A stretch of 64,000 nucleotides of DNA from contig CM059623.1 in the NCBI GenBank assembly GCA_030435675.1, positions 11,812,092 through 11,876,091 on the forward strand, read 5' to 3'. The notes below the pieces were generated by a model. That model saw only the letters and a list, made by a program, of their open reading frames with translations. It was not told the origin of the DNA and ran no database searches. Source of the stretch: Steinernema hermaphroditum. Lineage: Eukaryota > Nematoda > Chromadorea > Rhabditida > Steinernematidae. A program made the position numbers and the translations under genes. Positions 10,119 through 19,487 of the stretch are shown piece by piece (within the stretch, counting starts at the first letter, position 1; every line of letters starts with the position of its first letter).

Positions 10119-10991
10119 TTACATTTCCGTCCACTCCCCCTGAAAAATGCGTATGTAATCATATGAACAATATGTCCAATGAACATATGTCAGATGTAGT
10201 GGTTTGTATCCGGGAATTTCGTGTTTTGCTGTCCAGTAAAGAGCGTACCCGATACATCCACTACGGTCAATATTGTATTGAGCACAATATTGACACAGAT
10301 CTTCAGCCTCGAACGAAACGTAGCCGTTGAACTGGAAATTATGTGCCAAGGTTCCTTGGAGCCAATTTTTGTGGATCAATTCTACAGAGTCAAGTCCAAT
10401 CCGGATCTCCTGGGAATCTTCTAAATCAAGGCCAAGCATGCAACTTACGTTCTCCGAAACCCAGCTTTCAACGAATGGGGTGAATTCTTTGGTTAAATAC
10501 TTAACATGCAATCGCCTGAGATGTCCATACTTCAGCTGCTGGATAAGGAAGTCTTTGCATTCCGGAGAGTACCATAGTGCGAGGGATGCCACGGGAAATT
10601 TTGAAAAAATTCCCATTTTTTCAGAGGACAGACAGAAATATGATATTTCTAGATGAGCTGAGTAAGACAGACGGCTTCTTATAAGTCGAAATGTATGCTC
10701 CGTGAATTTCGGCTTACGAAAAGAGTCGTGGTTCACTAAGTTGACCTCCGTGATAACTGCAAAATGGTGGTTAGAAAAAACCTCTTCCAGTGATAAAGAA
10801 TTAGGATGGTCCTTGCTCCACATGGCATAGCATGCATCCGTATAAATGTTCAATTCTATTTCCAGGCGTCTTCCAGCATGAGCTTGGGAAATATTGCCCC
10901 AATGTCCGTCGAGCTTCTGGAGATGTTGAAGAGTCTTCTTGTCGACCATGTTTGACACATTTTCGAGGAAAGCCAATGGCAAGCAGTCCAT
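10119..10991 (-). CDS. F-box-like MDxLPxxF family protein, copy 1
   Basis: A 290-residue single-exon protein starting MDCLPLAFLENV, the degenerate F-box-like opening shared by a large nematode-specific family presumed to be substrate receptors for Cullin-RING ligases. The rest is rich in aromatic residues without a recognised fold. Two relatives lie in the window: 32025-32885 (near identical except a diverged central patch) and a decayed copy at 53239-54004. Duplicated sequence extends upstream to about 11118. Minus-strand frames upstream also include a possible extra 5' exon (about 11000-11110). The function is inferred from family resemblance only. Confidence 0.6.
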   Translation of the reverse strand: MDCLPLAFLENVSNMVDKKTLQHLQKLDGHWGNISQAHAGRRLEIELNIYTDACYAMWSKDHPNSLSLEEVFSNHHFAVITEVNLVNHDSFRKPKFTEHTFRLIRSRLSYSAHLEISYFCLSSEKMGIFSKFPVASLALWYSPECKDFLIQQLKYGHLRRLHVKYLTKEFTPFVESWVSENVSCMLGLDLEDSQEIRIGLDSVELIHKNWLQGTLAHNFQFNGYVSFEAEDLCQYCAQYNIDRSGCIGYALYWTAKHEIPGYKPLHLTYVHWTYCSYDYIRIFQGEWTEM

Positions 10992-11167
10992 ATTTGGCTA
11001 TTCGCTTTTCGAGTTCGTTTTTGCTCTGAAAACTTTTAAATGGTAGTGGCTGCAAGGCACTTAGCATCGCTTTGGACTTCCCTTGTAATGCAAATACACG
11101 CGACTGGTCTTGACTGGTCGGAGGACCACCAGGAGCATATTCTGTCGGTACAAATCTGTCCATACTC

Positions 11168-11292
11168 AGAAGCAGGACACACAAGCAAAACGGCAAGAGG
11201 AGCTGAGAGTGCAGTACGAAAGAAAACATGAACAGCTGCAGTACAAGGCCCTCCTTGGTGACGAAAAGGCCAAGCGTGGCCTTTCATTCATG
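11168..11292 (+). pseudogene. CIR1: CIR1 exon-2 fragment
   Basis: About 125 bp matching the start of CIR1 exon 2 (encoding [12 protein letters not shown] and [12 protein letters not shown]) with a handful of substitutions, on the opposite strand to the complete gene. It directly abuts the upstream region of the F-box-like gene on one side and the minisatellite-ended element on the other, where CIR1 homology stops at TTCATGT. Confidence 0.88.
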
Positions 11293-12372
11293 TTGCCGGA
11301 ATGGTAGGAGCGTTGCCGGATTGGCATGAGCGTTGTCGGAATGGCAGGAGCGTTGCCGGATTGGCAGGAGCGTTGCCGGAAAGGGTGAAACGCTGCCGGA
11401 ATTTTTTGTGCCAGAAAATTTATAAACACAACAAATCTATAACAACAATAAACAACGAATACTTTACAAAGTGTAATCGTCATCGTCGTTGTAGGCTTCA
11501 GGCTTCTGGTGGGTGAGAGATGACGTGCCTGCTGCCAGCTTGCACAATCCATCCGCCATTTTTTCCGCCAGTTTGATCCTAAATCGTGATTCTGTGTGGG
11601 ATTGTTTTAAAAACCTCTTACTTCACAACACACTTCAAGCTTGTGCTGCGGGCGTGGCACTTGGACCTGCGGCTTCTTTTCACCCTCATGAGGACATCTG
11701 TTACGTCATCCCCACCAAATAGAGCGGAAGCAATGATAGCGTTGCGTCTGATGAAATTGAAACAGGTTACGGAGAACAGCTTTTTGAGCGATCCACAACT
11801 GTCCTCCATTTCCTGCTCCAATTCCGGAACGTTGAGGGTTTGCAGGGCCATCGCACCGATGCGTATATTGTAAGGCTTAAAGTTCGGCAAAATGATGACA
11901 ATCTTATTTAAGTGGCGCTGACCTTGATGCCCCCTCATCCTCATCCTCCCACCAGTCATCCTCCCGAAACCAGCCGTTGTCTGCCCGAGCCCATTCGCCA
12001 TCTTCCCAATCGTCACCACCATCATCGCCACCGCCGCCTCCTCGTTCCTCAGTTCAAACTCAGTCCCAAAGGCAGCTCCGACCAAGACAAGGACATAACA
12101 CCAGGACATCAAACATTCCCAGCCCGCTCCGCAAGAAGAACCGCAAAAATCCGTAATACAATGTCTGACTCATCAATGAATCGCTTCTGTATTATTAACA
12201 TCGTACTGTGTTCATAAATTTTCTGGCAAAAAAATTCCGGCAACGCTTCTGCCATTCCGGCAACGCTTCTGCCATTCCGGCAACGCTTCACCCATTCCGG
12301 CAACGCTTCACCCATTCCGGCAACGCTTCACCCATTCCGGCAACGCTTCACCCATTCCGGCAACGCTCATGC
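11293..12372. mobile_element. Element with minisatellite-like inverted ends
   Basis: Both ends consist of short tandem units of about 20 bp (CATTCCGGCAACGCTTCACC and variants): about five units at 11293-11400 in one orientation and seven or more at 12225-12370 in the other. Inside each is a matching stretch around TTTTCTGGCA(C)AAAAAATTCCG and TTATAAA. This is the architecture of a transposon with subterminal repeats forming its inverted ends. The 800-bp interior holds a minus-strand frame described separately. Confidence 0.75.
11618..12112 (-). CDS. Unidentified secreted-type protein inside the element
   Basis: A 164-codon frame starting with a hydrophobic leader (MMSWCYVLVLVGAAFGTEF). The region about 11920-12040 also has an alternative frame encoding a highly acidic, tryptophan-containing segment (DDWEDGEWARAD), so the real gene may be spliced differently, for example with a donor near 11920. 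A TAA at the end falls in the repeat-flanking sequence. It may be a host gene fragment captured by the surrounding element. No family is recognised. Confidence 0.35.
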   Translation of the reverse strand: MMSWCYVLVLVGAAFGTEFELRNEEAAVAMMVVTIGKMANGLGQTTAGFGRMTGGRMRMRGHQGQRHLNKIVIILPNFKPYNIRIGAMALQTLNVPELEQEMEDSCGSLKKLFSVTCFNFIRRNAIIASALFGGDDVTDVLMRVKRSRRSKCHARSTSLKCVVK

Positions 12373-12611
12373 CTAGGGTTGTCGAATACTGAAAAATCCT
12401 CGAATATCGAACTTACAAGGGAACCTCGCGAAACCTCGGAACCACGCGCCGATCGGGCTGTGGTGTGGTGGGACGGATAGAGGGTGGGCTGGGGAGTCGA
12501 ACGCACATAAACTCCGCGGCCCGAAATTAAGGGACGAACCCAAAACATGGCCACGAAGTTGTGAAAATTCACGACACTAGGTACTAGTACGACCGCAATG
12601 CCCTTTGTAGT

Positions 12612-12697
12612 GGGCGCGCCTGTGGTCGAGTGGTAGTGGTCTCGGACGCTTTGTTTTGAGTGGTCTGGTTCGAACCCCTGAGGGTCTAGACTTTTTT
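12612..12697 (+). repeat. tRNA-like segment in left transposon arm
   Basis: Contains an A-box match TGGTCGAGTGG (12623-12633), a B-box match GGTTCGAACCC (12667-12677) 33 bp later and a T6 terminator at 12692-12697. The acceptor ends do not pair, so it is not a functional tRNA but would be competent in principle as an internal RNA polymerase III promoter. Confidence 0.65.
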
Positions 12698-12967
12698 ATT
12701 TATCTTCAATCGACCTCTCTTATATGTTTTGTGCGTTACTCTGATTATTTTTGCGACAGTCTAGCCTAGAATAAAGGCACCAGTTTCTCCAGAAACACAC
12801 GAATTCATTTTTCTGCTACTGAAGGTAGACTTTCCAAGGTCCCTTGCATCTGTGTAAAAATATAAGGTCGTCCACAAGAATTACGTGCATCTACCGCGTT
12901 TTTGCGCATTTTGCAGTTATCCACTTCTGTTCAGGCAACGTTCAGACACTTCGTTCAGGTTATAAGA

Positions 12968-14712
12968 ATGGCGACAAAGAAGAGAGCACTGTTGGAACCG
13001 CCTAAAGACCGTGGGTTCAATCCGAGCAATATCGTAAAACTTCTCTCGATGCGCTTCCCACTTGACCAATGTGACTACCACTTCACTGATGCCGAAGAAT
13101 CCATCTGCGCCTCAATAATTGGTTAGTTTCAAACGTACTTCCGTAGAAATTGTTAGATTATTATTAGAATACATTGTTGGCATCCGCGAAGCTGACGAAT
13201 CTCTTACATTCGACCCTCAAGAAAATGACGATGGTGAGAGCAGCGGCGAAGATTATACCGAGATCGAAGAAGTTAAACGCAAACTTACGTCATTCAAGTA
13301 CTCCCGATCTCAAATGGAAAGAATTGTGAAGGATCATGATGAAAACGGGATGACCTTCGCGGACATTCAACACCACTATAAAATGGTAAAGTCTCGAGCT
13401 GATCTTGCGAGGTGACAGAACAATCGCATAGTATAGGGTTTAATTGGTAGTTTGCAGAATGCGAAGGTATATAACCCATTCCGTACGACTTGAAGAGGCC
13501 GAGATAAAAGACGAGCTTTTGATAGCGTTTCAAGAGTGGGTTAGGAACGGCCACCACATAAATGATCGCGATTTGCATCTTGAAGCGCTCGAAATCGCAC
13601 GTCGTAAGAACCACACGACTTTTAAAGTACGCTATCTTACACTTTTTGTGACTATGAGGACATTTCAGGCCGGCCCAACATTTATTCTGGAATTTAAGAA
13701 AAAGAATAACATCGTGAGCCGAAAAGTAACCCAATCAACTACAACAAAGCAATTCGTCGATGTAGAGCGTCAGAAAGAGGTGTGTCAAGAGTTCCGCGAT
13801 GGCATGAAGTCATTAATTTCAAACCACCCGAACAAAAAAAAGGTAAACCTTGCTTCAAAAGAGGATGTAGTATGGGTTGGATTGTAGATCTTCAACTCCG
13901 ACCAGACAGGGTTAAAGCTTGAATTACGTGCTGGCCGAACTCTGGCGATCAAAGGTTCCAAGCAAGTCCGAGTTGTCGTCCAGAGGGAGAACGCTCTGAC
14001 CCACAGCTTGACTCTCCAACCGGTCATCTCTGCCAATGGATTTCTGCAAACCCCCATGATGGTTTGCTTTCTTGAGCGCCACCCCCCAGCCAAATTCCGT
14101 GATGAATTAGCGGAATTTCAATTTTTGCACTGCGTCCATTCGGCGAGCGGCATGATGACCGCTGATCTAGCCTGCACATGGATCTCAGATGTATTTCTTC
14201 CAAACGGCGGCCAGGATTCCGTTCTGCTCATTGACTCTTGGAGCGGATATAACCGCGCAATGAACGAATTTGGAACCCAGAATCATCAAATTGAATTCCA
14301 CGTTATCCCGCCACATACAACCGGTGACGTACAACCCCTTGATGTGTTTTTCAACCGACAACTCAAGGCGTTCCACCGCCATCTCACTGAACTTCTCTGT
14401 CGTTTGAGACCGGATTTCATCGTATCAGTAAGACGAAACATTGCGAATATGCTTAACCTGCTTGTATTCCAATTCACTGCCGCTCGCTTCCGACCCATGA
14501 TTATGCTCGCATGGCAAAAGGCCGGTCTGATGCAGCGTGTAAAAGTGCCTTTTTTGACTCCTGACAGTTTCTGTTTCAATTTTCCTGAATTCGGTTCATT
14601 GTGTCATTGTGGGTGTCCGGTGGTTTTCAAATGTGCTCATTGTTGTGAACTCTTTTGTATTGATCACACCATTATTCTTTCAACACACATATGTAATGGT
14701 GTTCACATTTAA
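12968..14712 (+). CDS. Pogo/Tigger-type DDD transposase
   Basis: Exons 12968-13121, 13147-13411, 13458-13626, 13669-13842 and 13888-14712 join in frame to 528 residues. The first gap is only 25 nt, too short for a typical intron, so it may instead mark a frameshift. The middle has a CENP-B-like helix-turn-helix (FKAGPTF and FKKKNNIVSRKVT). The catalytic core shows NSDQTG (first Asp), LLIDSWSGYN (second Asp) and PPHTTGDVQPLDVFF (third Asp), the DDD arrangement of pogo-like transposases. The C-terminus has a cysteine/histidine cluster (CHCGCP, CAHCC, HIC) that may bind zinc. All catalytic residues are present, so the element may be, or recently was, autonomous. Confidence 0.82.
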
Positions 14713-14906
14713 TGCGTCTGATATACGATGTAATTAAAAAGTGTTGATCAGTATGATCAGTTGATCAGAAGTTCGTGCTCTTCAATTGGTTCAACTGGTT
14801 CTAAAGGAATTCATATTTTTTCCTGTATTCGGAGAGTTAGACTGTCGCAAAAATAATCAGAGTAACGCACAAAACATATAAGAGAGGTCGATTGAAGATA
14901 AATAAA

Positions 14907-14993
14907 AAAGTCTAGACCCTCAGGGGTTCGAACCCGACCACTCAAAACATTGGCGTCCGAGACCACTACCACTCGACCACAGGCGCGCCCACT
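14907..14993 (-). repeat. tRNA-like segment in right transposon arm
   Basis: Inverted copy of 12612-12697. The B box, A box and T-run are conserved, so each end could drive transcription inward toward the transposase. Confidence 0.6.
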
Positions 14994-15236
14994 ACAAAGG
15001 GCATTGCGGTCGTACTAGTACCTAGTGTCGTGAATTTTCACAACTTCGTGGCCATGTTTTGGGTTCGTCCCTTAATTTCGGGCCGCGGAGTTTATGTGCG
15101 TTCGACTCCCCAGCCCACCCTCTATCCGTCCCACCACACCACAGCCCGATCGGCGCGTATCACTTCGCGAGGTTCCCTTGTTAGTCGAATATTCGATATT
15201 CGAAGATCTTCGAATATCGAACCTGGTCGAATTGAC

Positions 15237-15822
15237 TAGAAGTAAACGACAGCGATAACGTGAGAGCACAACAGTAATCGCGTGCCTGGCAATCAGGGTA
15301 ATCAGAGTATGGAGAATACTCAGAGTCGAGCTCTGAGTCGTCTTAACTGTACTTGCTTGATGTTATTGTTGATAGTTTGATGCTTGTTGGTTCGCTGTTC
15401 TGTGTAAATCGCTTAAAAGTTCCCTGTCCTATGCCAGAAATGGGCCAAAACCCGGTATGTTGATATGGCAAATTAATGTAAAGTTATTTCTCTGTGGATT
15501 TCGCTCAGATCGATACAAACCCGGTTCATTCGATGCAGAAAGTTACGCTGAACAAAGCTACGCTCAGAAATTCTAGCGAAATCGCGCAGCTCGCGAGAAA
15601 ACTGTGATAATCACCAATTTCCATTGTAAACCTGCCGATGGCAGGAAATGGCGCACCAATTTTTCGTGGCGGGAGCTTTGGAAGAGTTTCGTGAGGGATA
15701 CTGTTACGTCTTGTCGTAACAATAGTTTGAGGGAGCTAGGAGCTCTACCTGGTGGGAGACCTCTGGGAGAGCTCTACCTAACAAATAACACGTAACAATT
15801 AAAGGCGCGAACACGTAAGCAC
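15237..15822. other. Unassigned sequence upstream of Ty3 element
   Basis: No gene is recognised. It includes a near-palindrome around ACTCAGAGTCGAGCTCTGAG at about 15318. It may represent the remains of the 5' part of the Ty3 element, but I found no match to the putative 3' terminal repeat. Confidence 0.3.
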
Positions 15823-18800
15823 ATGAACGCGCTAGTCAACACAAACATAAGGCTGGCGCGATATGAATGGAAGAGACAGAGAGCGGTCGCTAGCCTAGAC
15901 AGCATAGACAACACGCAGACAAGTACGGTGACCACTCGCGGTGAGACGCAGACGAACATTGAACAAGAGAATCAATGCGTGTGGTCAGCACGCAACAGAT
16001 ACAATATCTGTTTCCTCACATCACCACCCGTGTTGGCAACTCCAAGATTCGATCGTCCCTTTGTCATCGAAACAGACGCCAGCCAGACAGCCATCGCCGG
16101 CTGTCTCTTGCAAGCTGACGAAGAAGGAGCCGAGCATCCGGTCAGCTACGCTTCACGAATACTACAACCCGCGGAAAAACGTTACCACTCCATGGAACAG
16201 GAAGCCCTCGCGATCGTCTTCGCACTCCAGCAGTTCGCGCCCTACATCGAAGGGAACGGCGTCACGACAGTGCGCACCGACAACCAGCCGATTTGCGCCC
16301 TTCTGAAGAAGCAAAACTTACCTCCACGCCTGCAACGTTTCCAGCTCGCCATCCAGAGCTACAACATCGATCTTCACCACCGGAGCGGTGACTCCAACAA
16401 AATGTGCGACTTTCTGAGTCGCTATCCAGCCGCCAACCCCGGTGACGAAGACCTCGTTGCACTGCTGATCGCCGACATCGAAGCCCAGAAAATCGACGAC
16501 GAAGCTGAACCTGAAGATAACGAAGAAGAAACACCTCAAGTTTCGTTGGACGAAATCCGGGAGGAGCAGTTGAAGATCCCTGAATACAAGAAGCTCATCG
16601 ACGCCTTGGAAGCCAACATACCAGAAGCTGTGGCCAATTTCGAGTTGGTCGACGGCACCTTACGCGTAAAGGCCGAATCCGACGCAGACGAGCCTCAACT
16701 CGTCATCCCGTACGCACTCCGCCAAAGAGTCATCGAACAGGTTCACACTTCGCCGCTGATGAACGCCCACCTGGGAGCCGAGAAGACCTTCGAGAAGCTG
16801 AAAAGACGCGTATTTTGGGAAGCAATGAAAACTGACGTGCGAAAAGTGGTCACGAGCTGTGAAATCTGCCAGAAGAGGAAGCTCTCCAATCAACAGAAGA
16901 ATCACGAGCCCATGATGATTCCAAGCGAAGCCAAGCAGCCGAACGAGAAGCTGCACATCGACCTCCTCGGACCCCTCGGCACGTCCCGTACCGGCAACGC
17001 ACACGTACTTGTGTGCGTCGACGCATTCTCGAAGTACGTCACAGCCGTCGCCCTTCCCAACATCACCGCCCGCACAGTCGCCGAAGCCTTGGTGAACGAA
17101 GTATTCGTCGTCCACTCCATCCCGGTAGAACTCATCTCCGACAACGGCGCCCAGTTCACATCAGCCCTTTGGGAAGAATTGGTACAGCTGATCGGCACGA
17201 AACACATTCGTACGACACCTTACCACCCAAAAGCCAATGGGAACTGCGAGCGTGTCAACTTGCCGCTTGTCGACATGATCGCATCTACAGCTAAGAAATG
17301 CCCGGACGAGTGGGATAAACAACTCAAGTTTATCACATTCGCTCTCAACACCTCAGTTCACCGTGTCACGAAGGAAACTCCCTTCTTTCTCACCTTTGGA
17401 AGGGACGCCCGACTCCCGATTGACGCCGACTGGAAACTTCAGCAGAAGGATTGGCTCCAGGGATCCGAATACAAGACTGTCCTCGCTCGACGTCTGCAAG
17501 CAGCATGGGATACCGTACGCGAAAATATCGCCCAAAACCGCGCAGCGGATAACGCATATTACGACGCGAAACACAAAACGAAGGAGAAGCCCACCGATGT
17601 GGGAGACCTCGTCCTCATCCAGATACCGACACGCAAGAGCAAGCTAGAAGATCGATGGAAAGGACCGTACAGAGTAGTACAAGTGTTCCGCCCAAATCTC
17701 GTCCTCGCCGACCTCAAAACGTCCAAAACTATCCGAATCCATATGGACAGGGTCAAGCGCTTTCAAGAAACCGCAATGCTCCCACTTCGCGACCACGGCG
17801 CCGCGACCGATTGGACGATGCGCGGAGAAGAAGAGCGCTTAGCGGACACGGACGACGGAGAGACACACTTTATCAACGCCATCAAGAAAGATCGCCTGTG
17901 CCATCTGATCCGACAACCTAATCTTCGAAAACCGTTGGCTGAATTTCTAGCCGAAGCGTCTGAGATGGCCGAGAAGTTGATCCACAAGGATATCTCACTA
18001 GAAGACGTCGTCTCTTTTCTCAACGTGCTAGTAGCCACAGAACTAGACTACTTCAAGGATGGTACGACCCCGACGACTAGCGACACGTACGTCAAGGCGA
18101 GAAAGCTACTGATGGCAATGCCGAAAAGTACGATCGCGGAGCTGGAAAAGAAGATCAACGAGAACGACGACGGACCTGAAGAGGACGCCTGGCAAATTAA
18201 CGCTCTGCAAAGCGACGAGCCCGAGTCCGTTCCGCAGTCGGACAAGTGCCAAGAACGGACAAATGGCGCCACGCGAAAGGTCATCAGCCAGAGAGCGGCC
18301 ATCCACAAGAAGCCGAGCGATGACCCCTTACACACCCCAGGAGACGATGGTCCAAATCGTAAACAACAGCGACAGAACCGGAAAATCGGCAGAAGACCGA
18401 GACGGATTCAAGAGGAACGAAAGACGAAGCCTAAGACTTATGTCAAGCCTCACAAGCAGGAAGGATCGTGGAACCAGGAACGACCACGATTCGCAGTCAG
18501 AGCAGCTGCCACAATCGAAGTACCACCCGGAACTTGGATGGCCATTCCCGGCTTCATTCCACTACCGATACCACGGAGACGACATGGCGATTACTACATC
18601 CACAGTTATCCAGACCTCGAGGAAGGATTGTCACAACTTGGAATGCAAGCAGGCTCTATCGTACCAGAAGGAACCGTTTCGATTAATCTACAAAACACCA
18701 GTGACCACCCGATCACGGTAAAGGAGAACCAGATCATCGCGTTTGCTGAAGAAATCCGACCACCGCCAAGAGTCTTTACACGCATCCCCATTCGGGAAAT

Positions 18801-19221
18801 CTGCGAAGAAATCACAGCAGCAGTAGCACTCATCTTGGAAGCCTCCATTCGCACCGAACGCGAATGTGACAAGTGGGATCAAGGATCACGAGACCGACGA
18901 GCCAACCGCTGGCGAAACCCTACCGTCCAGGAGAGCATCGCAGACATTGCGCAACGACTGGGCGACCCCATAAAGACGACCACCAGAAGCCGCCATACAC
19001 AGGTCACGGACCAACACCAACCACGCGACAGACGGCCGCTCCTCGACTTCGCACCAGGAACGCTCCTCGACTTCGCGCCAGGAACGCTCCTCGACTTCGC
19101 GCCGGGAGCGCCGGTCGAACTCCCCCGCCGACGGTCACTCCACGTCCCCGTCCACCGACTCCGAAGAGTTCTTTTCGGCGGCGGAGGAGAACTCTCTTCC
19201 CAAGCGCCGGGTCGGCGCTGA
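15823..19221 (+). CDS. Ty3-type retrotransposon polyprotein, 5'-truncated
   Basis: One 1132-codon frame. Residues about 80-205 are the RNase H domain (ETDAS, EQEAL and RTDNQ acidic residues). About 313-355 is the H2C2 integrase zinc domain. About 376-525 is the integrase core with all three acidic residues (HIDLLGPL, SDNGAQF, NGNCERVN). About 605-645 is a GPY/F module (WKGPYRVVQV). The remainder is a long tail: a linker, then at about 890-985 a beta-rich domain reminiscent of a dUTPase barrel (IEVPPGTWMAIPGF, SINLQNTSDHPI, QIIAFAEEI), then three 24-bp repeats encoding LLDFAPGT. Gag, protease and reverse transcriptase are missing. The frame is uninterrupted, so truncation was recent. Order RNase H then integrase and the GPY/F module define Ty3. 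Confidence 0.9.
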   Translation: MNALVNTNIRLARYEWKRQRAVASLDSIDNTQTSTVTTRGETQTNIEQENQCVWSARNRYNICFLTSPPVLATPRFDRPFVIETDASQTAIAGCLLQADEEGAEHPVSYASRILQPAEKRYHSMEQEALAIVFALQQFAPYIEGNGVTTVRTDNQPICALLKKQNLPPRLQRFQLAIQSYNIDLHHRSGDSNKMCDFLSRYPAANPGDEDLVALLIADIEAQKIDDEAEPEDNEEETPQVSLDEIREEQLKIPEYKKLIDALEANIPEAVANFELVDGTLRVKAESDADEPQLVIPYALRQRVIEQVHTSPLMNAHLGAEKTFEKLKRRVFWEAMKTDVRKVVTSCEICQKRKLSNQQKNHEPMMIPSEAKQPNEKLHIDLLGPLGTSRTGNAHVLVCVDAFSKYVTAVALPNITARTVAEALVNEVFVVHSIPVELISDNGAQFTSALWEELVQLIGTKHIRTTPYHPKANGNCERVNLPLVDMIASTAKKCPDEWDKQLKFITFALNTSVHRVTKETPFFLTFGRDARLPIDADWKLQQKDWLQGSEYKTVLARRLQAAWDTVRENIAQNRAADNAYYDAKHKTKEKPTDVGDLVLIQIPTRKSKLEDRWKGPYRVVQVFRPNLVLADLKTSKTIRIHMDRVKRFQETAMLPLRDHGAATDWTMRGEEERLADTDDGETHFINAIKKDRLCHLIRQPNLRKPLAEFLAEASEMAEKLIHKDISLEDVVSFLNVLVATELDYFKDGTTPTTSDTYVKARKLLMAMPKSTIAELEKKINENDDGPEEDAWQINALQSDEPESVPQSDKCQERTNGATRKVISQRAAIHKKPSDDPLHTPGDDGPNRKQQRQNRKIGRRPRRIQEERKTKPKTYVKPHKQEGSWNQERPRFAVRAAATIEVPPGTWMAIPGFIPLPIPRRRHGDYYIHSYPDLEEGLSQLGMQAGSIVPEGTVSINLQNTSDHPITVKENQIIAFAEEIRPPPRVFTRIPIREICEEITAAVALILEASIRTERECDKWDQGSRDRRANRWRNPTVQESIADIAQRLGDPIKTTTRSRHTQVTDQHQPRDRRPLLDFAPGTLLDFAPGTLLDFAPGAPVELPRRRSLHVPVHRLRRVLFGGGGELSSQAPGRR

Positions 19222-19233
19222 ATGAGGAGGGGG
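19222..19233 (+). promoter_or_regulatory. Polypurine tract
   Basis: A purine run (ATGAGGAGGGGG) just after the polyprotein stop and immediately before TGTG, the expected position for plus-strand priming at the 3' long terminal repeat. Confidence 0.5.
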
Positions 19234-19487
19234 TGTGTCGGGGCCACGCCCCGCGCTCCCCCGCCTGCAGCCCGCTGGCTTCCCGCAGTGGCGTTCCCGC
19301 GGCGCCCTCAAGACCGGCCGCCCTCCGTTTCTCCTCTCTGCTTTCCCCTATGTTCTGCTTCCAATTAGCCCTATAAAGTGTGTTACTTTAATACCTTGTC
19401 CAATAAGGGGGGTCACATCTAAACGGAGGAAAAGGACGAGTTCATGCCGTGCTTCGGACACGACACCCTCGCCTTCGCATTGAGCCT
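19234..19487 (+). repeat. Probable 3' long terminal repeat, extent uncertain
   Basis: Begins TGTGTCGGGG after the polypurine tract and contains a TATAAA-like box near 19371. The 3' edge cannot be fixed because no second copy is visible. It may overlap the following gene's 3' end. Confidence 0.4.

Larger units (their letters stand above)
12381..15236. mobile_element. Complete pogo-like DNA transposon with about 390-bp inverted ends
   Basis: Bases about 12381-12763 and 14838-15236 are inverted copies with very high identity (the outermost 60 bp diverge more). They flank a spliced transposase gene on the plus strand. Each arm contains a tRNA-like segment with RNA polymerase III boxes. The left end directly abuts the minisatellite-ended element. 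A clear TA target duplication could not be assigned because the outermost bases are degenerate and palindromic (TCGAATATTCGA). Long arms are unusual for pogo elements, which normally have short ends. Confidence 0.88.

Noticed and set aside
12612..12697. A functional tRNA gene in the pogo arm
   Set aside because: A and B boxes fit, but acceptor and anticodon stems do not pair, so only a tRNA-like promoter is supported.
15823..15990. Start of the Ty3 polyprotein as a genuine initiation region
   Set aside because: The first 60 or so codons do not resemble reverse transcriptase and join abruptly to RNase H, so the ATG is likely fortuitous after 5' truncation.
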